A DNA stretch of 64,000 nt from positions 363,899,501 to 363,963,500 of the forward strand of contig CM057451.1 of the NCBI GenBank assembly GCA_016271365.2, in the 5' to 3' direction. The notes below the pieces were generated by a model. It made no database searches, was not told the DNA's origin, and saw nothing but the letters and a program-made list of their open reading frames with translations. Shown one piece after another: positions 10,761 through 21,898 of this stretch (position 1 is its first letter; every line of letters starts with the position of its first letter). The DNA is from Neoceratodus forsteri (taxonomy: Eukaryota > Chordata > Ceratodontiformes > Ceratodontidae). The translations under genes were made by a program, and so were the position numbers.

Positions 10761-11437
10761 GTTGGTGTCCTCCTCCCGTTGGATCACAGCGTGCTCTATC
10801 CTCTGCCTGTTGGGTCTCGTGGTGGCTGCCATCCCCACAGTCCCTTTGGACAGACTGCATATGAGGTTGACCCAATGGTCCCTCAGGTTCCAGTGGGATC
10901 AACGCATGGACGACATGGTCTTAGTCTCCAACAGTTTGAAGAGGGATCTCCTATGGTGGTAGGATCTGTCCAACCTTTCCCTGGGGATTCCCTTCCATCC
11001 TCCGCCCTCCCCATGACCCTCACGACGGACGCCTTGGGTCATGGTTGGAGAACCCTCCTGGGAGACCATCGAACTCTGGTAACATGGTCTCCCCTAGAGG
11101 AGCATCTGCATATAAACATTCTGGAGATGAGGGCTGTGCTCTATGCTTTCCAATCCCTCTTATTTCTGTGCACACTACTGATCCAGACTGACAACATGGC
11201 AACGGTCTGGTACATCAACAAACAGGGAGGCACCCGATCATATCCCCTTTGCAGGAAGACTATGCAGGTGTAGTACTGGGCAGTCTAGCATGACCTGTAA
11301 TTTTTAGCAGTCCATGTTCCAGGAGTTCACAACGTCCTGGCAGACAGTCTCAGCCACATGGGCTCACAAGTGGAAGCTAAGGCAGCTAGTAGTGGAAGAT
11401 CTCTTCCTTCAGTGGGGTCAGCCAGAAATAGATCTGT
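10760..11437 (+). pseudogene. DIRS-A1 RNase H remnant, cut by a LINE insertion
   Basis: The reading contains 'TTDALGHGWRTLLG', 'INILEMRAVLYAF' and 'IQTDNMATVWYINKQGGT', which carry the RNase H acidic residues in the expected order. The reading then goes to 'PEIDLF' at about 11430, where the nested LINE begins. It resumes at 14628 with 'NRKLPSFCSL'. The same run is uninterrupted in DIRS-A2 (57348-57614). A stop lies near 10961 and another near 11271. Confidence 0.85.
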
Positions 11438-11615
11438 TTGTTTGTTTGTTTATTCGCTTAACGGGTAAGCACACTGGAAACAAGTTCCTTTTACAGGTGC
11501 GACCCACATATATTGCATACAGACAATACATAATCAAACATACATATACAATGCAGCAAATTGCAGACAAAAATGTCTTTGTTACGTATAAAATTCTTAA
11601 AAAAAAAAAAAAAAT

Positions 11616-14600
11616 TCATAAAAAACAGTTACAATTAAATTGAGATTCGAAATACATCCTTAATGCATCGGTAAACTTTTTGACAGAACACAACCACCTA
11701 ATATCTTGAGGAATTTCATTCCAAATAAATGGAGCAATATAAGCAAAGGATCTTTGTCCACTTTTAGATTTCATAAAAGGAATCTCGAGAAACCTACTGT
11801 CTGACCTATGTCTAGAATAATGACCATCAATATGTGGTCTCAAAACTTTGAAATACTATGTGGAATTCCAGAGTCCATAACTTTATATATGAACTTGTAC
11901 ACAGTATTGGAAATTTAATGAAACCGTAACCAGCCCATTTCTTTCAAAATCACACAATGATGAGGTGACTTAGAACAATTTAAAGCAAACTTAGCTATCA
12001 AGTGAAGTAAAGTGGATTTCTTTGAAATCACTGTCGCAGAAGCAGTGTCAGTAATCATAGCTGCATAGTTCACAATAGGAAGTAAGCAGCAATTTGAAAT
12101 AACCAGCCTAGACTCAGGAATAAGAAATGAACGGATTCTGTACAAAGAACCTAATCTACAATGTATTCTTGAGGTAACCCTCAAAAAATGAGATTCATAA
12201 CTTAGATGAGGATCTAGTAATACCCCAAGATATTGAAATGTATCAGTATAGTCAAACAGTAATCCATCAAGAGATTTAACTTCCAAAGTACCAACCTCAG
12301 ATCTCAGTCTAGGTGGGGTACCAAAAACCATCACCTTTGTCTTAGATTTGTTTAAGAGTAATTTACAGGCCATAAGTGAAGACTGAAAATTGCACATTTC
12401 CTCTGTTAAAGAAACACCTAGATCTCCAACTGACAAACCCTGCGTATAAATTACTGCATCGTCAGCATAAAGTGTTAGAGAAGCATTATTAATCACACTT
12501 ACTAGTTGATCAAAAACAAAGAAAACAAAAGTGGCCCCAAATAGAACCTTGTGGAACCCCACACTTAACCATTACAGAGTCTGATACAGCACCCTATATT
12601 TAACCCTTTGAAACCTATTTGTTAAATAATCCCTCGTCCAGTCCAAGAAAAGACTCACCAACTCCCAATGACTCAAGTCTAGAAATCAACAATTGGTGAT
12701 CAACTGAGTCAGAGCCTTAGTCAAGCCCACGAACAGTCATATGGCTGTACACCCTTTATCCATGCCATTAAGTACTGCTGCTCGTGAACTACTCAAGGCA
12801 GTCTCAGTACTGCTCCTTTCTAAAACCATGTTGGTTCTGAGACAATAATCCAAAGCGATCCACATACCCAATCAACTGATTATAAACTATTCTTTCCTGA
12901 ACTTTAGCTAAAGCAGACAAGATAGAAATAGGTCTGTAGTTACAAAACTCATGTAGTGAACCAGATTTAAATAGAGGTGACCAAAGTATGTTTCCATATA
13001 TTGGGTATAGTACCTGTAACAAAAGACAAGTTGAAAATAATACTAACTGGAAGTGCTATAACTGAGGCAGCATCCGTAATAAACTAGGACATAAGCCATC
13101 AGAACCAGCTGAGCTGTCCTCTTAATACAACGCAACAACTCTCTACCTCCTTCGAGTAGTAGTCTAAGTACAGTTTAGGATTAACTGTAAAATCTTCAGT
13201 CAATCCCAAGTAGTTCACCTTGGACTGGTCACTAAAGGAATCAGGCAATGCAGTAAATTTCAAATTAAACTTCGTTAGCTATCTTCAGTGGACAAGACAA
13301 CAGGTCACCGTTCAACCTCATTGAACCTGGTTGACAAACATTAGGCCTTATGAAATTGTTAATTGTTTTCCAAAAGTAGTAGCGTTAGATAACCCTTCAC
13401 ATTGTTTATGACTAATATAGTCTGTTTTAGCCTTCCTTATCTTAGCCTTACATTGGTTCCTTAAAGTCCAATACGCATGATAACCAGAAGCAGAATGGTT
13501 CATTTTATACGTTTTCCAGGCCTTGTCTCGTTGTCTCATAAGTTTAATCAAAGGAGGTGTTAACCACCCATAAGTTTTCCTCGGACCCTTCTTTAACAAG
13601 GGAGCTAACTGGTCCAAAACATGTGTAAACTCAGTAATGAAAAATGCAATGCAGAATCCACATCAGGGATAGAATATAAAAAAGACCAATCTATTTTACC
13701 CAACTCTGTACAAAAAGAATGTACATCAAATTTAGAAAAAGATCTCGAAATCCTTATAATTGGCTTAGACTTTTTCAGTCCCCCATGTTTCCAAATACAG
13801 AAGACTGGATGATGATCACTTAATGAATCAGAGGTCAAACCACATTTTATCATATTAATAGGTCTATTTGTTAATATCCAGTCCAGCAATGTGTGATTTC
13901 CTGATCTATTATTGTCGAGTGGGCAAAGTAACAATTTGTTGTAAACCAGACTGAGACAAGACCGTATTTAACTTTGTTATATCTGAACCCATCCAATTTA
14001 AATTAAAATCCCCCAGTAGTATTAACTCTGCAGAAACCCCAGTATTCAAAGCATTTACAAGTTCTTGTAAGCCTGATTTGCTACCATTAGGTGGAAGATA
14101 TACACAACAAATAGTTAATTTTTTGACAAATCCCAACAATAACTGAATAGTAATATGTTCACAATATTCCAAATTACTGTTAAATATAGTGGTCTCATTT
14201 ACCATTAAATATTCCTGAACATAAAACAAAACCCCACCCCCTCTACCAGTGACACAATCCTTTCTAAAAAGTTTATAAGCAGGTATACAAAGTTCAGTAT
14301 CAAGAACAGGTAAGGTTAACCAGGTTTCAGTCAGTGCCAGAACATCCAGATTATATAAACTAATCCATGACTCCACCTCATGAAATTTAGATGTTAAGCT
14401 TAATACATTAAAATGCATAATTTTGAGGCCATATGAATGCAAAAAAAAATCACTATCTGCCATATCGTTTGCTAAAGGACCAGGGTTGCTTTCAACATTG
14501 CCAGATCGAATTAGCAAGAGAAAGCAATGTAACCAGGTTCTTATGCAAACAGGCAGAACACATTTCCATGTCTTATATTTCCTAACACTGTAACCCAAAT

Positions 14601-14627
14601 TATAACACATGTTATCTGTTCGCCTCC
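11616..14627 (-). pseudogene. L2-like LINE ORF: 2A-like, endonuclease, RT, C-terminus
   Basis: The first open part (14631-13909; its first few codons overlap DIRS sequence) holds a 2A-like 'VESNPGP' at residues 46-52. The endonuclease follows with 'HFNVLSLTSK', 'LALTETWL', 'GRGGGVLFYV' and 'LLGDFNLNW'. EN continues at 13934-13605 ('LSDHHPVFCIW'). The linker is at 13617-13348 and the RT at 13022-12804 ('NYRPISILSALAKV') and 12562-11915 (YADD at 12458-12469). The C-terminus is at 11843-11616 ('YIAPFIWNEIPQDIR'). At least five frame breaks make it inactive. The clade (L2, Rex1 or Daphne) cannot be settled by eye. Confidence 0.87.
14476..14502 (-). other. 2A-like ribosome-skipping motif in the nested LINE (degenerate)
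   Basis: Codons for G-N-V-E-S-N-P-G-P lie about 44 residues into the LINE ORF, after a hydrophobic stretch (FLLLI). The 2A consensus is D-V/I-E-x-N-P-G-P, and such motifs are reported at the N-terminus of several APE-type LINE families. Here the first Asp is Asn (codon AAT, one transition from GAT), so activity is doubtful. Confidence 0.7.
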
Positions 14628-14635
14628 CCATCCAA

Positions 14636-15982
14636 CAGAAAACTACCCAGCTTTTGCTCGCTTGTTCCCAGGCAAGATGTTTTTGGGCGAGATGTGCTGT
14701 TAGATTTCTGTACGCTTTCCCTCCCTTTCCTATTCTGCAGAAGGTTCTGCTGAAGCTCCAGGCAGAGGGTGCCCTCGTGATTCTCCTAGCCCCTCTTTGG
14801 CCTCGGCAGATTTGGTTCCCTCTGCTGCAGCAGCTGAGGTTGGAACCCCCGGTACCTCTTCCTCTATCCCACGACCTTCTGTTTCAGGAGCAGGGCAGCC
14901 TGGTGCATCTGAGCCTCAAGTCTCCATCTACATACGTGGCACCTTTGGACACAGCCGTTTTACGCTTTGGCGTCGCTTCCCGAGTCTCTTAGGTCTTAGT
15001 GGAGGCCAGAAAACCCTCCACTAGAGCCACGTATGCTATGAAATGGAAAAGATTTTCTATTTGGGCCATGGCCAAAGGTTTGGACCCTTTTTCTTGCTCA
15101 GCCCCCCAGGTAATCAAGTACCTCTTACACCTGTCTGATTCAGGCCTCAGTTATTCCTTTGTGAAAGATCACCTCTCTGCGATCTCTGCTTACCACCTTC
15201 CGGTGGAGGGCAAAACCCTCAATCGGTTGGAGGTTTCCAAAACTTTCCTTAAGGGGATCCTCCTCCTTAAGCCTCCGGCCTGTAATCCAGTTCCCCCGAG
15301 ATCTGAATTTAATTTTAGATAAACTTACTTTGCCCCCTTTTGAGCCGGCAGCAACTTGCGACATGCACTATTTGTCCTGGAAGGCGCTCTTTTTAGTTGC
15401 TGTTACTTCAGCTCAAAGGATTTCAGAACTTCAGGCCCTTGTTTGTAAGGAGCCATATTTGATTTTCCACAGAGATAGGGTGGCTCTGCAGACTAATCTT
15501 TTCTTTCTTCTGAAGGTAGGCTTGGAATTTACTTTGAACCAGGATGTTCAACTGCCGGTATATTACCCAGAGTATTCCAATAGGGGGGATATCTCTTGAA
15601 CACTTTAGTCGTGCACAGGATTCTGAGATATTGTATCTCTAGGACCAAAGAGGCTAGTAGGTCTAACCAGTTGTTTGTGGCCTTCACACCCAAATGTCAG
15701 GGTAAGGCCATTCCAAAACGGGGTTTGTCAAAATGGTTAACTAACTGCATCTTATACATTTATCAGGCGTACGAGAAGCCCCTTCTGGGGGATGTGAAAG
15801 GCCACTCGACCGGGAGCATGGCTGCCTCAACAGCCTTCCTGAGAAGTGTGCCCACTGCGGATATTTGCACAGTGGCCACTTGGTATTCCGTCCATACTTT
15901 CACCAAGCATTACAGTCTGGACATCGCCTCCATGCACAGAGCTGGTTCAGGCTTTGCAGTTCTGCAAGGCCTCCTGTCCTAA
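14636..15982 (+). pseudogene. DIRS-A1 tyrosine recombinase remnant
   Basis: Reading frames at 14999-15322, 15330-15599 and 15596-15982 give a phage-integrase-like fold. They hold an N-terminal SAM-like block 'RKPSTRATYAMKWKRF', the catalytic Arg in 'SAQRISELQALV', an H-x-x-R block that reads 'HSTGSM' (the second Arg is Gly), and 'TKHYSLDIAS' with the nucleophile Tyr. Tyrosine recombinases insert circular DIRS cDNA without target duplication. Frameshifts and the Arg-to-Gly change predict loss of function. Confidence 0.88.
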
Positions 15983-16049
15983 GCAGATCTCTAGTTGGCA
16001 GATGCTTCCTCCTCCCAGAACTTGGTCTCCAGCTCCTTTTTTCTTTGAC

Positions 16050-16180
16050 TGCTTGGTATTCAATTCTATATGTGAAGACCTATTGCAGGAACCCTCTCAA
16101 AGTAAGATTTAACAGTTACATAAAAACTTACCATAACAGTGGATCTTTGGGAGAGGTTCCTGTAGTAGGTCTCGATTTCC
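16050..16180 (+). repeat. DIRS-A1 internal complementary region
   Basis: About 16070-16112 is the reverse complement of the left end: TATGTGAAGACC, then GCAGGAACCCTCTCAAAGTAAG. It is joined directly to 16118-16175, the reverse complement of the right end: AACAGTTACATAA, then CTTACCATAACAGTGGATC and GAGAGGTTCC. The stretch thus equals a circle junction of the two element ends. This is the established hallmark of DIRS elements and is thought to template completion of the termini. Confidence 0.87.
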
Positions 16181-16289
16181 CTCCCATCTTCCCCCAGCTC
16201 CGGTTTTTTTCCTCTTTACCTTTCCCAGGGCTTTGTTTTAGCAGCTCAGGGCTTCAGGAGTTTCTACTCCTTTCTCCTGTTTCCTCTTC

Positions 16290-16520
16290 TGAGGTTTCCG
16301 GTGGGAGAACTGGAGGGCGGGCGTGGAGACTGCCTCCTATATATAGTCACGCCGACGTCCCGTCATGTGACGCCATGGGTGGTCCCCCACTATAGATTGC
16401 TAGCTAGAAATTTGCCGTGCGGTTCTGATGCCTGGGGACGCAGTCCTATATGTGAAGACCTACTGCAGGAACCTCTTTCAAATATCTACTGTTACTGTAA
16501 GTTGTTACGTAACTGTTATT
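16290..16520 (+). repeat. DIRS-A1 right inverted terminal repeat with terminal extension
   Basis: This is the reverse complement of the left repeat (blocks CTATAGATTGCTAGCTAGAA and GCAGTCCTATATGTGAAGAC). It is extended at the outer end by about 35 bases with no match at the left end: CTACTGTTACTGTAAG, then TTACGTAACTGTT. The same extension is at the low-coordinate end of DIRS-A2 (55425-55460). Confidence 0.85.
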
Positions 16521-16629
16521 TGTTGTTGCTGACCCTCAAATACTCGGTTTCACTAGCAGCAACTCTGTCTTTTCAAGATTTAAGCTGAACCAGCTAGTGG
16601 CTATCAAGTCAGAGATTTCTTATAGATAG

Positions 16630-16830
16630 ATATTGGCTCAGAATGGAGACTGTATCATGCTCATTAGGTATCACGTGCATAGCCATGGAATTCAAACTTG
16701 TACCATTTAATTATCTTCCCAATGGCAGCATGTATGTGGAAAATAACTTCAGACATAGAATCAACCCCTATGGCACCCCAGAGCTGATCACAGCAGGCTG
16801 CACTTAGAAGGTTCCCATCATGACCTTTTG
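16630..16830 (-). pseudogene. LINE reverse transcriptase fragment
   Basis: Minus-strand reading gives a GVPQG-like block (about 16767-16783) and then 'STYMLPLG' (16711-16746). In the next frame comes 'FHGYARDT' (about 16680), which looks like a decayed F-H-C-Y-A-D-D-T active site. This spacing and wording match the palm region of L2-type vertebrate LINEs. Bases 16521-16629 and 16831-16970 contain nothing else I can name. Confidence 0.6.
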
Positions 16831-16971
16831 GGACCTGCTAGGTAAGAAAGACCCAAACTGTCTAAGATAGGTTCCGGTAAGTCCTCTATATTGCTTCAGG
16901 TGACCTGTCTAAACCCCATAAACCAACATATCAAAAGTTGACACAAGATGGAGACAATAACAAGAGAGTAT

Positions 16972-17088
16972 TCAAACCCCAGGAATCCCTCACTTATGGT
17001 TAACAAATGGTCACTCCACTGGAATGAGCTGCCCCAGAGCTTTTAGAATTTTATGCTAATTGTGGAATTTAGAATGAAATTTTATTTA
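16972..17088 (+). repeat. Isolated left terminal repeat fragment of a DIRS-B-type element
   Basis: The stretch from ATTCAAACCCCAGGAATCCC to TTTATGCTAATTGTGGAATT matches the reverse complement of two parts of DIRS-B: the complementary-region block at 44310-44345 and the right terminal repeat at 44720-44790. No DIRS coding sequence adjoins it. It is a truncated relic or a breakpoint leftover. Confidence 0.68.
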
Positions 17089-17315
17089 TATCTCTGATTA
17101 TAATACCTTTGAACCAGAGTCTCTTTTACAAAGGTTCCACGTCTGAAAAAATATGAATACAATGGCATATAAAAACAATTTTGACATACAATTCGATAAG
17201 TGCAGTTGAGGCAGGGTAGAATACCGTCCTGTCAGTACATTCAGAGGAGTAGCCTAAGTGCACCAAAACATGGTTAAAAAAAAAAAAGACAACTTCATAC
17301 ATTCTGAAAAATGTA
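17089..17315 (-). repeat. LINE 3' UTR fragment, L2-like family
   Basis: Bases 17100-17150 repeat the 3' UTR block found at the end of the next LINE (17340-17390): ACCTTTGARCC, CTCTTTTACAAA and TTCCACGTC appear in both in the same order. No coding part remains. An A-run lies at 17277-17288. Confidence 0.6.
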
Positions 17316-17659
17316 ACCAATTTATTTATTTGAATCTAGGATTACGACATACCTTTGAGCCAAGGCTCTTTTACAAAAGTTTCACGTCAGTAATATAGGC
17401 AAAAGCATCAAAATGGTTACAGATTGATCACAAGGTACATGATAACATATAACAACTTAGGATGACATTAGGAATTAGTGGTGAGGAGTGAACAGACACT
17501 AGGAGGTAGATAGTAGGTGGAAGGGATGGGATATGTGTGAGAGGGTAGAGTGAGGCAGCCGATGGGCTTTGACACGGGGCTAAGTGCCTAAGAGGTGGCT
17601 GTGGACAGGTAAGTGCAGGTAGAGAGAGCAGAACAGAACTGGGGGTGGTCAGAGGCAGT

Positions 17660-19346
17660 ATAGGGTCAACGTTGGGAGGTGCAACCAAAGGTGTAGGTGC
17701 CTATTAGGGAGAGGCGTAGCTTAGTTTTGAAGACACCAAGCGTTGTTGCAGAGGAGATGTCTCCATGGAGACTGTTAAACCAACTAGGGGCCCTGTAAGA
17801 AAATGATCTTTGGCCTTGTGAGGGGGATTTGCAAGATTTGTGGCTTAGTGCTCCTGGTGTTGACCGTGTTGATTTTGGGTTTAAGGAGGATGCTGACTCC
17901 AGGTGGTGCTTTACCCAGTAGGATTTTCTTAGCTGTGATACAGGTTTGGTATTTGATACGGTTGCTTAGTTGAAGCCACCCTGTTTTAGAGTAGAGGTCA
18001 CAGGTGTGGGTGAGACGGTGGGAACCAGTAATGAGACGGCAGGCTTGATTGAGGGCAGTTGAAACTCGTTTGAGAGAGGAAGTTGTGGAAGCTCCGTAGA
18101 TAACGAGGCCATAATCGATGATGCTGATGATGGAGCTCTGGACGGTGACAGACAAAACTTCAGGGGTTGGATGTTTCCTATGTCGGAACAGAAGGCCCAG
18201 CCTAGTGTTTGCTACCTTTGCCACATTATTGATATGTGGAACATAGGAGAGGTTTGAGTCTAGGGTGAGACTGAGGTATTTAAATGTGTGGACTTGTTCA
18301 AGGGTGATTCCTTGTTTGGTTTTGATGGATAGTTGACATTGTTTGAGTTTGTTGTGGGTGCTACAGAATATCATAGTCTTTGTTTTCTTTTGGTTAAGGA
18401 TCAGTTTGTGTTTAGCGAACCAGTTTTTGACTGCTGAGAATGCCTGCTGGAGGTTTCCTTGAAGATGTACTGGATCATGGTGGGAGGCCAAGATGACAGC
18501 ATCATCCGCATAGAGTAGAAGTTGTTCAGGACAGGAATCTGGCAGTGAGTTCAAGAAGAGGCTGAAAAGGAGCAGGCCCAGGATTGAGCCCTGCAGGACA
18601 CTGGACCGGACTGGTCTTGGGTCTGAGTCTGTGTACGCAATTCTCACTCTTTGGTACCGGTTGTGTAAGTAGCTCTTGAACCAGTCTACTGAGTTGGGCG
18701 AGAGTCCTGCTAGCCGAAACTGGGCAAGAAGTAGATGATGGTTGACAGTATCAAAAGCTTTAGTTATGTCAATGAAGGTGGACCCAGTTAGTTGACCGTA
18801 ATCTAGTGAGTGATGGATTGAGCCAGTAAATTCGACTAAGGCCATAAAGGTGCTATGACTTTTTCTAAAGCCATGCTGCTCCTTGCACATGATGCTGTAC
18901 TTGTCAAGGCAGTCAGTGAGCTGGTCTGATACTATCCTTTCCAGGGCCTTGGAGAGTGGCGGTAGGATGGAAATTGGATGGTAGTTCTCATGTGCTGTTT
19001 TGTCCCCACTTTTGTGAATAGGGGTTACAGAGGCAGATTTCCATATGTCCGGTAACTGGCTGTGGTTGAGGAAGAGGTTAAAGATCTTTGTCAGTGGCCA
19101 GAGAACTTCATCAAGGGTGAGCGATAGTAGTTTGAGGTCAAGAGAGTCGTTGCTTGCTCTGGAGTTGCTGTTGGCTTTGGTAATATAACTGCGGACCTGA
19201 TGCAGTTTTATTGCTTTAAAGTGAAAGGGAGTGTGACTGGTGGGGGCTGGGGAGGCAGTGGGATCCTTCTTATAAAAAAAAAAAAAAAAAACCTTTGGGG
19301 AGTACAGAGCTGAGGTCCATGAAGGCGATATTGAAAGTATCGGCAA
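17660..19346 (-). pseudogene. L2-like LINE reverse transcriptase (520 open codons) and C-terminus
   Basis: The open frame 19346-17784 carries 'HKSGDKTAHENYHPISILPP', 'ALERIVSDQL', 'QHGFRKSHSTFMALVEF', 'DITKAFDTVNHHLL', 'SSVLQGSILGLLLFSLFLNSL' and the intact active site YADD (18501-18512). It then has 'LILNQKKTKTMIF', 'FKYLSLTLDSNLSY' and 'ACRLITGSHRLTHTCDLY'. The C-terminal 'WFNSLHGDISSATTLGVFK' is in the next frame. The palm turn reads VLQGS instead of the usual VPQGS. A poly-A expansion in coding sense (T17-18 at 19274-19291 as A-run on plus) distorts the start of this frame. Confidence 0.9.
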
Positions 19347-20607
19347 TGAGTTTCTTGTCGAGAGTGGTTACACCGTTTATGCAGAGTACCGATGAGGGTG
19401 ATTTAGACTGCTTCGCGATGACTTCTTTTATGTTATTCCAGGAGTCCCTTCCATTGCCCCATGTGTTAGTGAGGGCGCTGTTGTAATAGGTGGTCTTCGT
19501 TTCCCGGATTTGTTTGGTGCAGTCGTTTCATGCATGTTTGTAGTTAGTGATATCACTTTGTCTCCCAGTGCTTCTGGCAATCTCCCAGAGGTGGTCCCTA
19601 GCTTTTTGTCGCCTCAGTAGGTCATTGGTGACAGGGGTTGCAAAGTGCTTTGGCTTTGCGCTTTTTGATTGGTGCTTATTGGTTGCATGCCTGATTAAAG
19701 ATTCTGATGAAGTGATCCAGTGTGGTGTTCACATTAGTTGCTGAGAGGATTGGGGACCAATCCTGTTGACGAAGGAAGGTCTTGAGATGGGGTAGCTTTC
19801 ATTTAGGATCCAATCCAGCAGGGAGCTGGTACCCATTTTGTAATTTGTCCTGGTTGGGGAGCTGATCATCTGGGTAAGGTTTGCTGCAGTTATGGAGTCC
19901 CTGTATGCCCCTGTATCTGCAGCAGACCAGTTAATATTAAAGTCACCAAGTAGGATGGTTTCAGAGTCAGGTGTGAGGGATTTGGTAAAGTCCAGGACTG
20001 CATTAAGCCCATTTCATTACTCCTTTGGTGGGATGTAGATTGTGACTACTGTGATTGCTTTATTGTGTACACCAAGGAGGACCTTGATAGGAAGGATCTG
20101 CGCTATGGTGTTTTGCGGTGTGTGGCTGATGTAGTGCCCCCGGATAGTGTCCTTGAAGTAAAGGGCGCAGCCACGACCTCTTTTAGCTGTTTGATCGAGT
20201 CGGAAAACATTGTACCCAGGGAGGGTGATAGCATGATCGGGGACCAAAGGTGAGAGCCAGGTTTCTATGACTGCTAGTATGTCCGGGCTGTGCTGTCAGA
20301 CAAAAGTCTGAAGAGCATCAAGTTTGTGAAGAAGACTACAGATGTTAAGTGAGATGATTGAAAGGGATCCTGCTTGATTGTTCCAGGTAGTTCCTAAGGA
20401 GGGGGCTGGGCCAGGATTAGGGTGAATGTTACCTGACAGAAGCAGGAGAAGTAGTATGAGTTTGTGTACTGGTGTGAAGTACCCATGCCTGGTGCCTTTT
20501 CCTTTTGGCCCGGTGACTGCAAGACTCCCCAGGGCATATAAAACGGTGGAGGTGGGGGTATAGTGTGGCAGCAGTAGTGATGGACAGGGGGAGTTCCCAA
20601 CGGCCAT
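19347..20607 (-). pseudogene. L2-like LINE endonuclease and N-terminus
   Basis: The ORF appears to start at ATG 20607 ('MAVGNSPCPS'). It runs through a leucine-rich segment, the 2A-like motif (20407-20433) and 'SIISLNICSLLHKLDALQTF', the first endonuclease strand. After a frame change, 20247-20017 has 'DQTAKRGRGCALYFKDTI', 'LLGVHNKAITVVTIYIPP' and, near 19945, a GDFN-like block. The rest (19900-19347) is frameshifted EN-RT linker. The domain nicks target DNA in living members of the family. Confidence 0.82.
20407..20433 (-). other. 2A-like motif in the second LINE family (degenerate)
   Basis: Codons G-N-I-H-P-N-P-G-P at residues 59-67 follow a run of leucines. The N-P-G-P core is intact. The consensus Asp is Asn (AAC, one transition from GAC) and the consensus Glu is His. 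Position directly before the endonuclease matches 2A-like leaders known from LINEs. Confidence 0.68.
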
Positions 20608-20619
20608 TCAGGAGAAAAG

Positions 20620-21292
20620 GCCAATATCTAGTGATTGGCAGTGCCCAAGGTGGGTACAAGAGATTGAGACGAAGGGTGCCTTGGGGGGGGGTGTGCATAT
20701 GTACGAGTTGGTAGATATTCGGGACTGAGGGGAAGCAGGTGCTGGGGGGAGTGTAGGAGAGGGAATAGGGAAACTAAGAGGATGAGGAGGGGGAAAGGGC
20801 ACAGGGTGCCAGCTGAGTACATGCTATAGGTGAATGTGGGCAGTAGGAGGAGGGAGGCAGTGAGTGGGAGAGATAGTAGGTAACAGTGAGGTGGAAGCAC
20901 AGGGAAGTAAGGAGGGACTAGGCATGCAAGAAGCTGTGGAGAAAAGGGGGGAGGTGGAGGGAAAAACATTGTATAGATAGAGGGACAGGAGGTGGCATTA
21001 CTGTGTAAACAAGTACAGCAGTGAAAGGGTGGGAGACAGCGAGAGAATGCCAAGGGGGAGAGGTCAGAAACGGAAACCAATCGAGAGAGTCTAAGGGGGA
21101 GGAGTAAAACAGGGGACGTGGGAACCGTCTGTTTAAATAGGGGAAGGGGCTTAAAATTCCGGCTGTGGCCACTGGTATTCAATGGGTGCAGCAGCCCTAA
21201 GAATGACGATAACAGCAGGCCAATCAAAGGGGTACAAGAGAGGGTAGGGTCCAGTCAAGGCGCACTGCTGTGAGCAACAGCCAATGGCGGCA
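20620..21292 (-). promoter_or_regulatory. Pyrimidine-rich leader of the L2-like LINE (probable 5' UTR)
   Basis: The plus strand is strongly purine-rich here (many GGGAGG and GGAGGA runs), so the LINE-sense strand is pyrimidine-rich. No coding signal was found; the long open frames are low-complexity Ser/Leu/Pro artefacts. A TATA-like CCTATTTAAAC (sense strand) lies at about 21135-21145. It sits between the tandem monomers and the ORF start, where a LINE 5' UTR belongs. Confidence 0.5.
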
Positions 21293-21750
21293 GCTCAGAG
21301 CAGCCCCGGTGAAACAGGCAGCCTTACCTGGCTTAGGAGGTTCCTCAGACGGTTTGCTGGAGAGCGGCAGAGCGGCTGGAGGTGCCATGCCACAAGTAGG
21401 TCGGCTTGCGTGAGCCCATGTGGCAAGGGCAGCGAACCTGAGGAGAGAAGAACAGAAATAGGGGATGAGCTGTGGGAGGGGAGGGAAGACGCAAAGGAAA
21501 CAAAAGAAAATGCAGTCGAGGGGCGGGACACTAATACTGCCAGGGAAAGGCAGCAGGAAGAGTCGGAGGTGCAAAAGAGGTGGGGGGATGCAGTAGTAGC
21601 AGCAAGGAGTGTAGTCAGTTACAGGGCTACAACAAGAGTCCTAGCTTGGCACCACTGGGGGGAGGGGGGTAGCGACAGACAGGAAAGGCTACGGACAGTT
21701 GGTGAAGGGGGTGAGGACAGTTGGAGTGGGACGTTCATATATAGATATAG

Positions 21751-21790
<40 letters not shown>

Positions 21791-21833
21791 GTATGTGTGT
21801 GTATGTATATATATATATATATATATCTATGTA

Positions 21834-21898
<65 letters not shown>

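Larger units (their letters stand above)
11438..14627 (-). mobile_element. L2-like LINE nested in DIRS-A1, nearly full length
   Basis: This is a single-ORF LINE on the minus strand. From 5' to 3' it has a 2A-like N-terminus, endonuclease, RT, C-terminal domain and an AT-rich 3' UTR ending in a short tail of AAAC units (TGTTTGTTTGTTTG on the plus strand, 11438-11452). DIRS-A1 RNase H coding sequence is continuous across the insertion when the LINE is left out. So the LINE is younger than the DIRS. I see no clear target duplication. Confidence 0.87.
7237..16520 (+). mobile_element. DIRS-A1: DIRS-type tyrosine recombinase retrotransposon, interrupted by a LINE
   Basis: The element has inverted terminal repeats and, in order, ORF1 (7532 to about 10018), RT (about 10100-10760), RNase H (about 10760-11430), tyrosine recombinase (14636-15982), an internal complementary region and the right terminal repeat. 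This is the DIRS order and not that of LTR elements: it has no integrase and no aspartic protease. Without the nested LINE (11438-14627) it is about 6.1 kb, a normal DIRS length. A related copy, DIRS-A2, lies at 55425-62010 on the other strand. Confidence 0.92.

Noticed and set aside
20628..21227. Minus-strand frame of 199 codons rich in Leu, Pro and Ser
   Set aside because: It reflects the pyrimidine-rich leader. There is no known family, and other frames are equally open.
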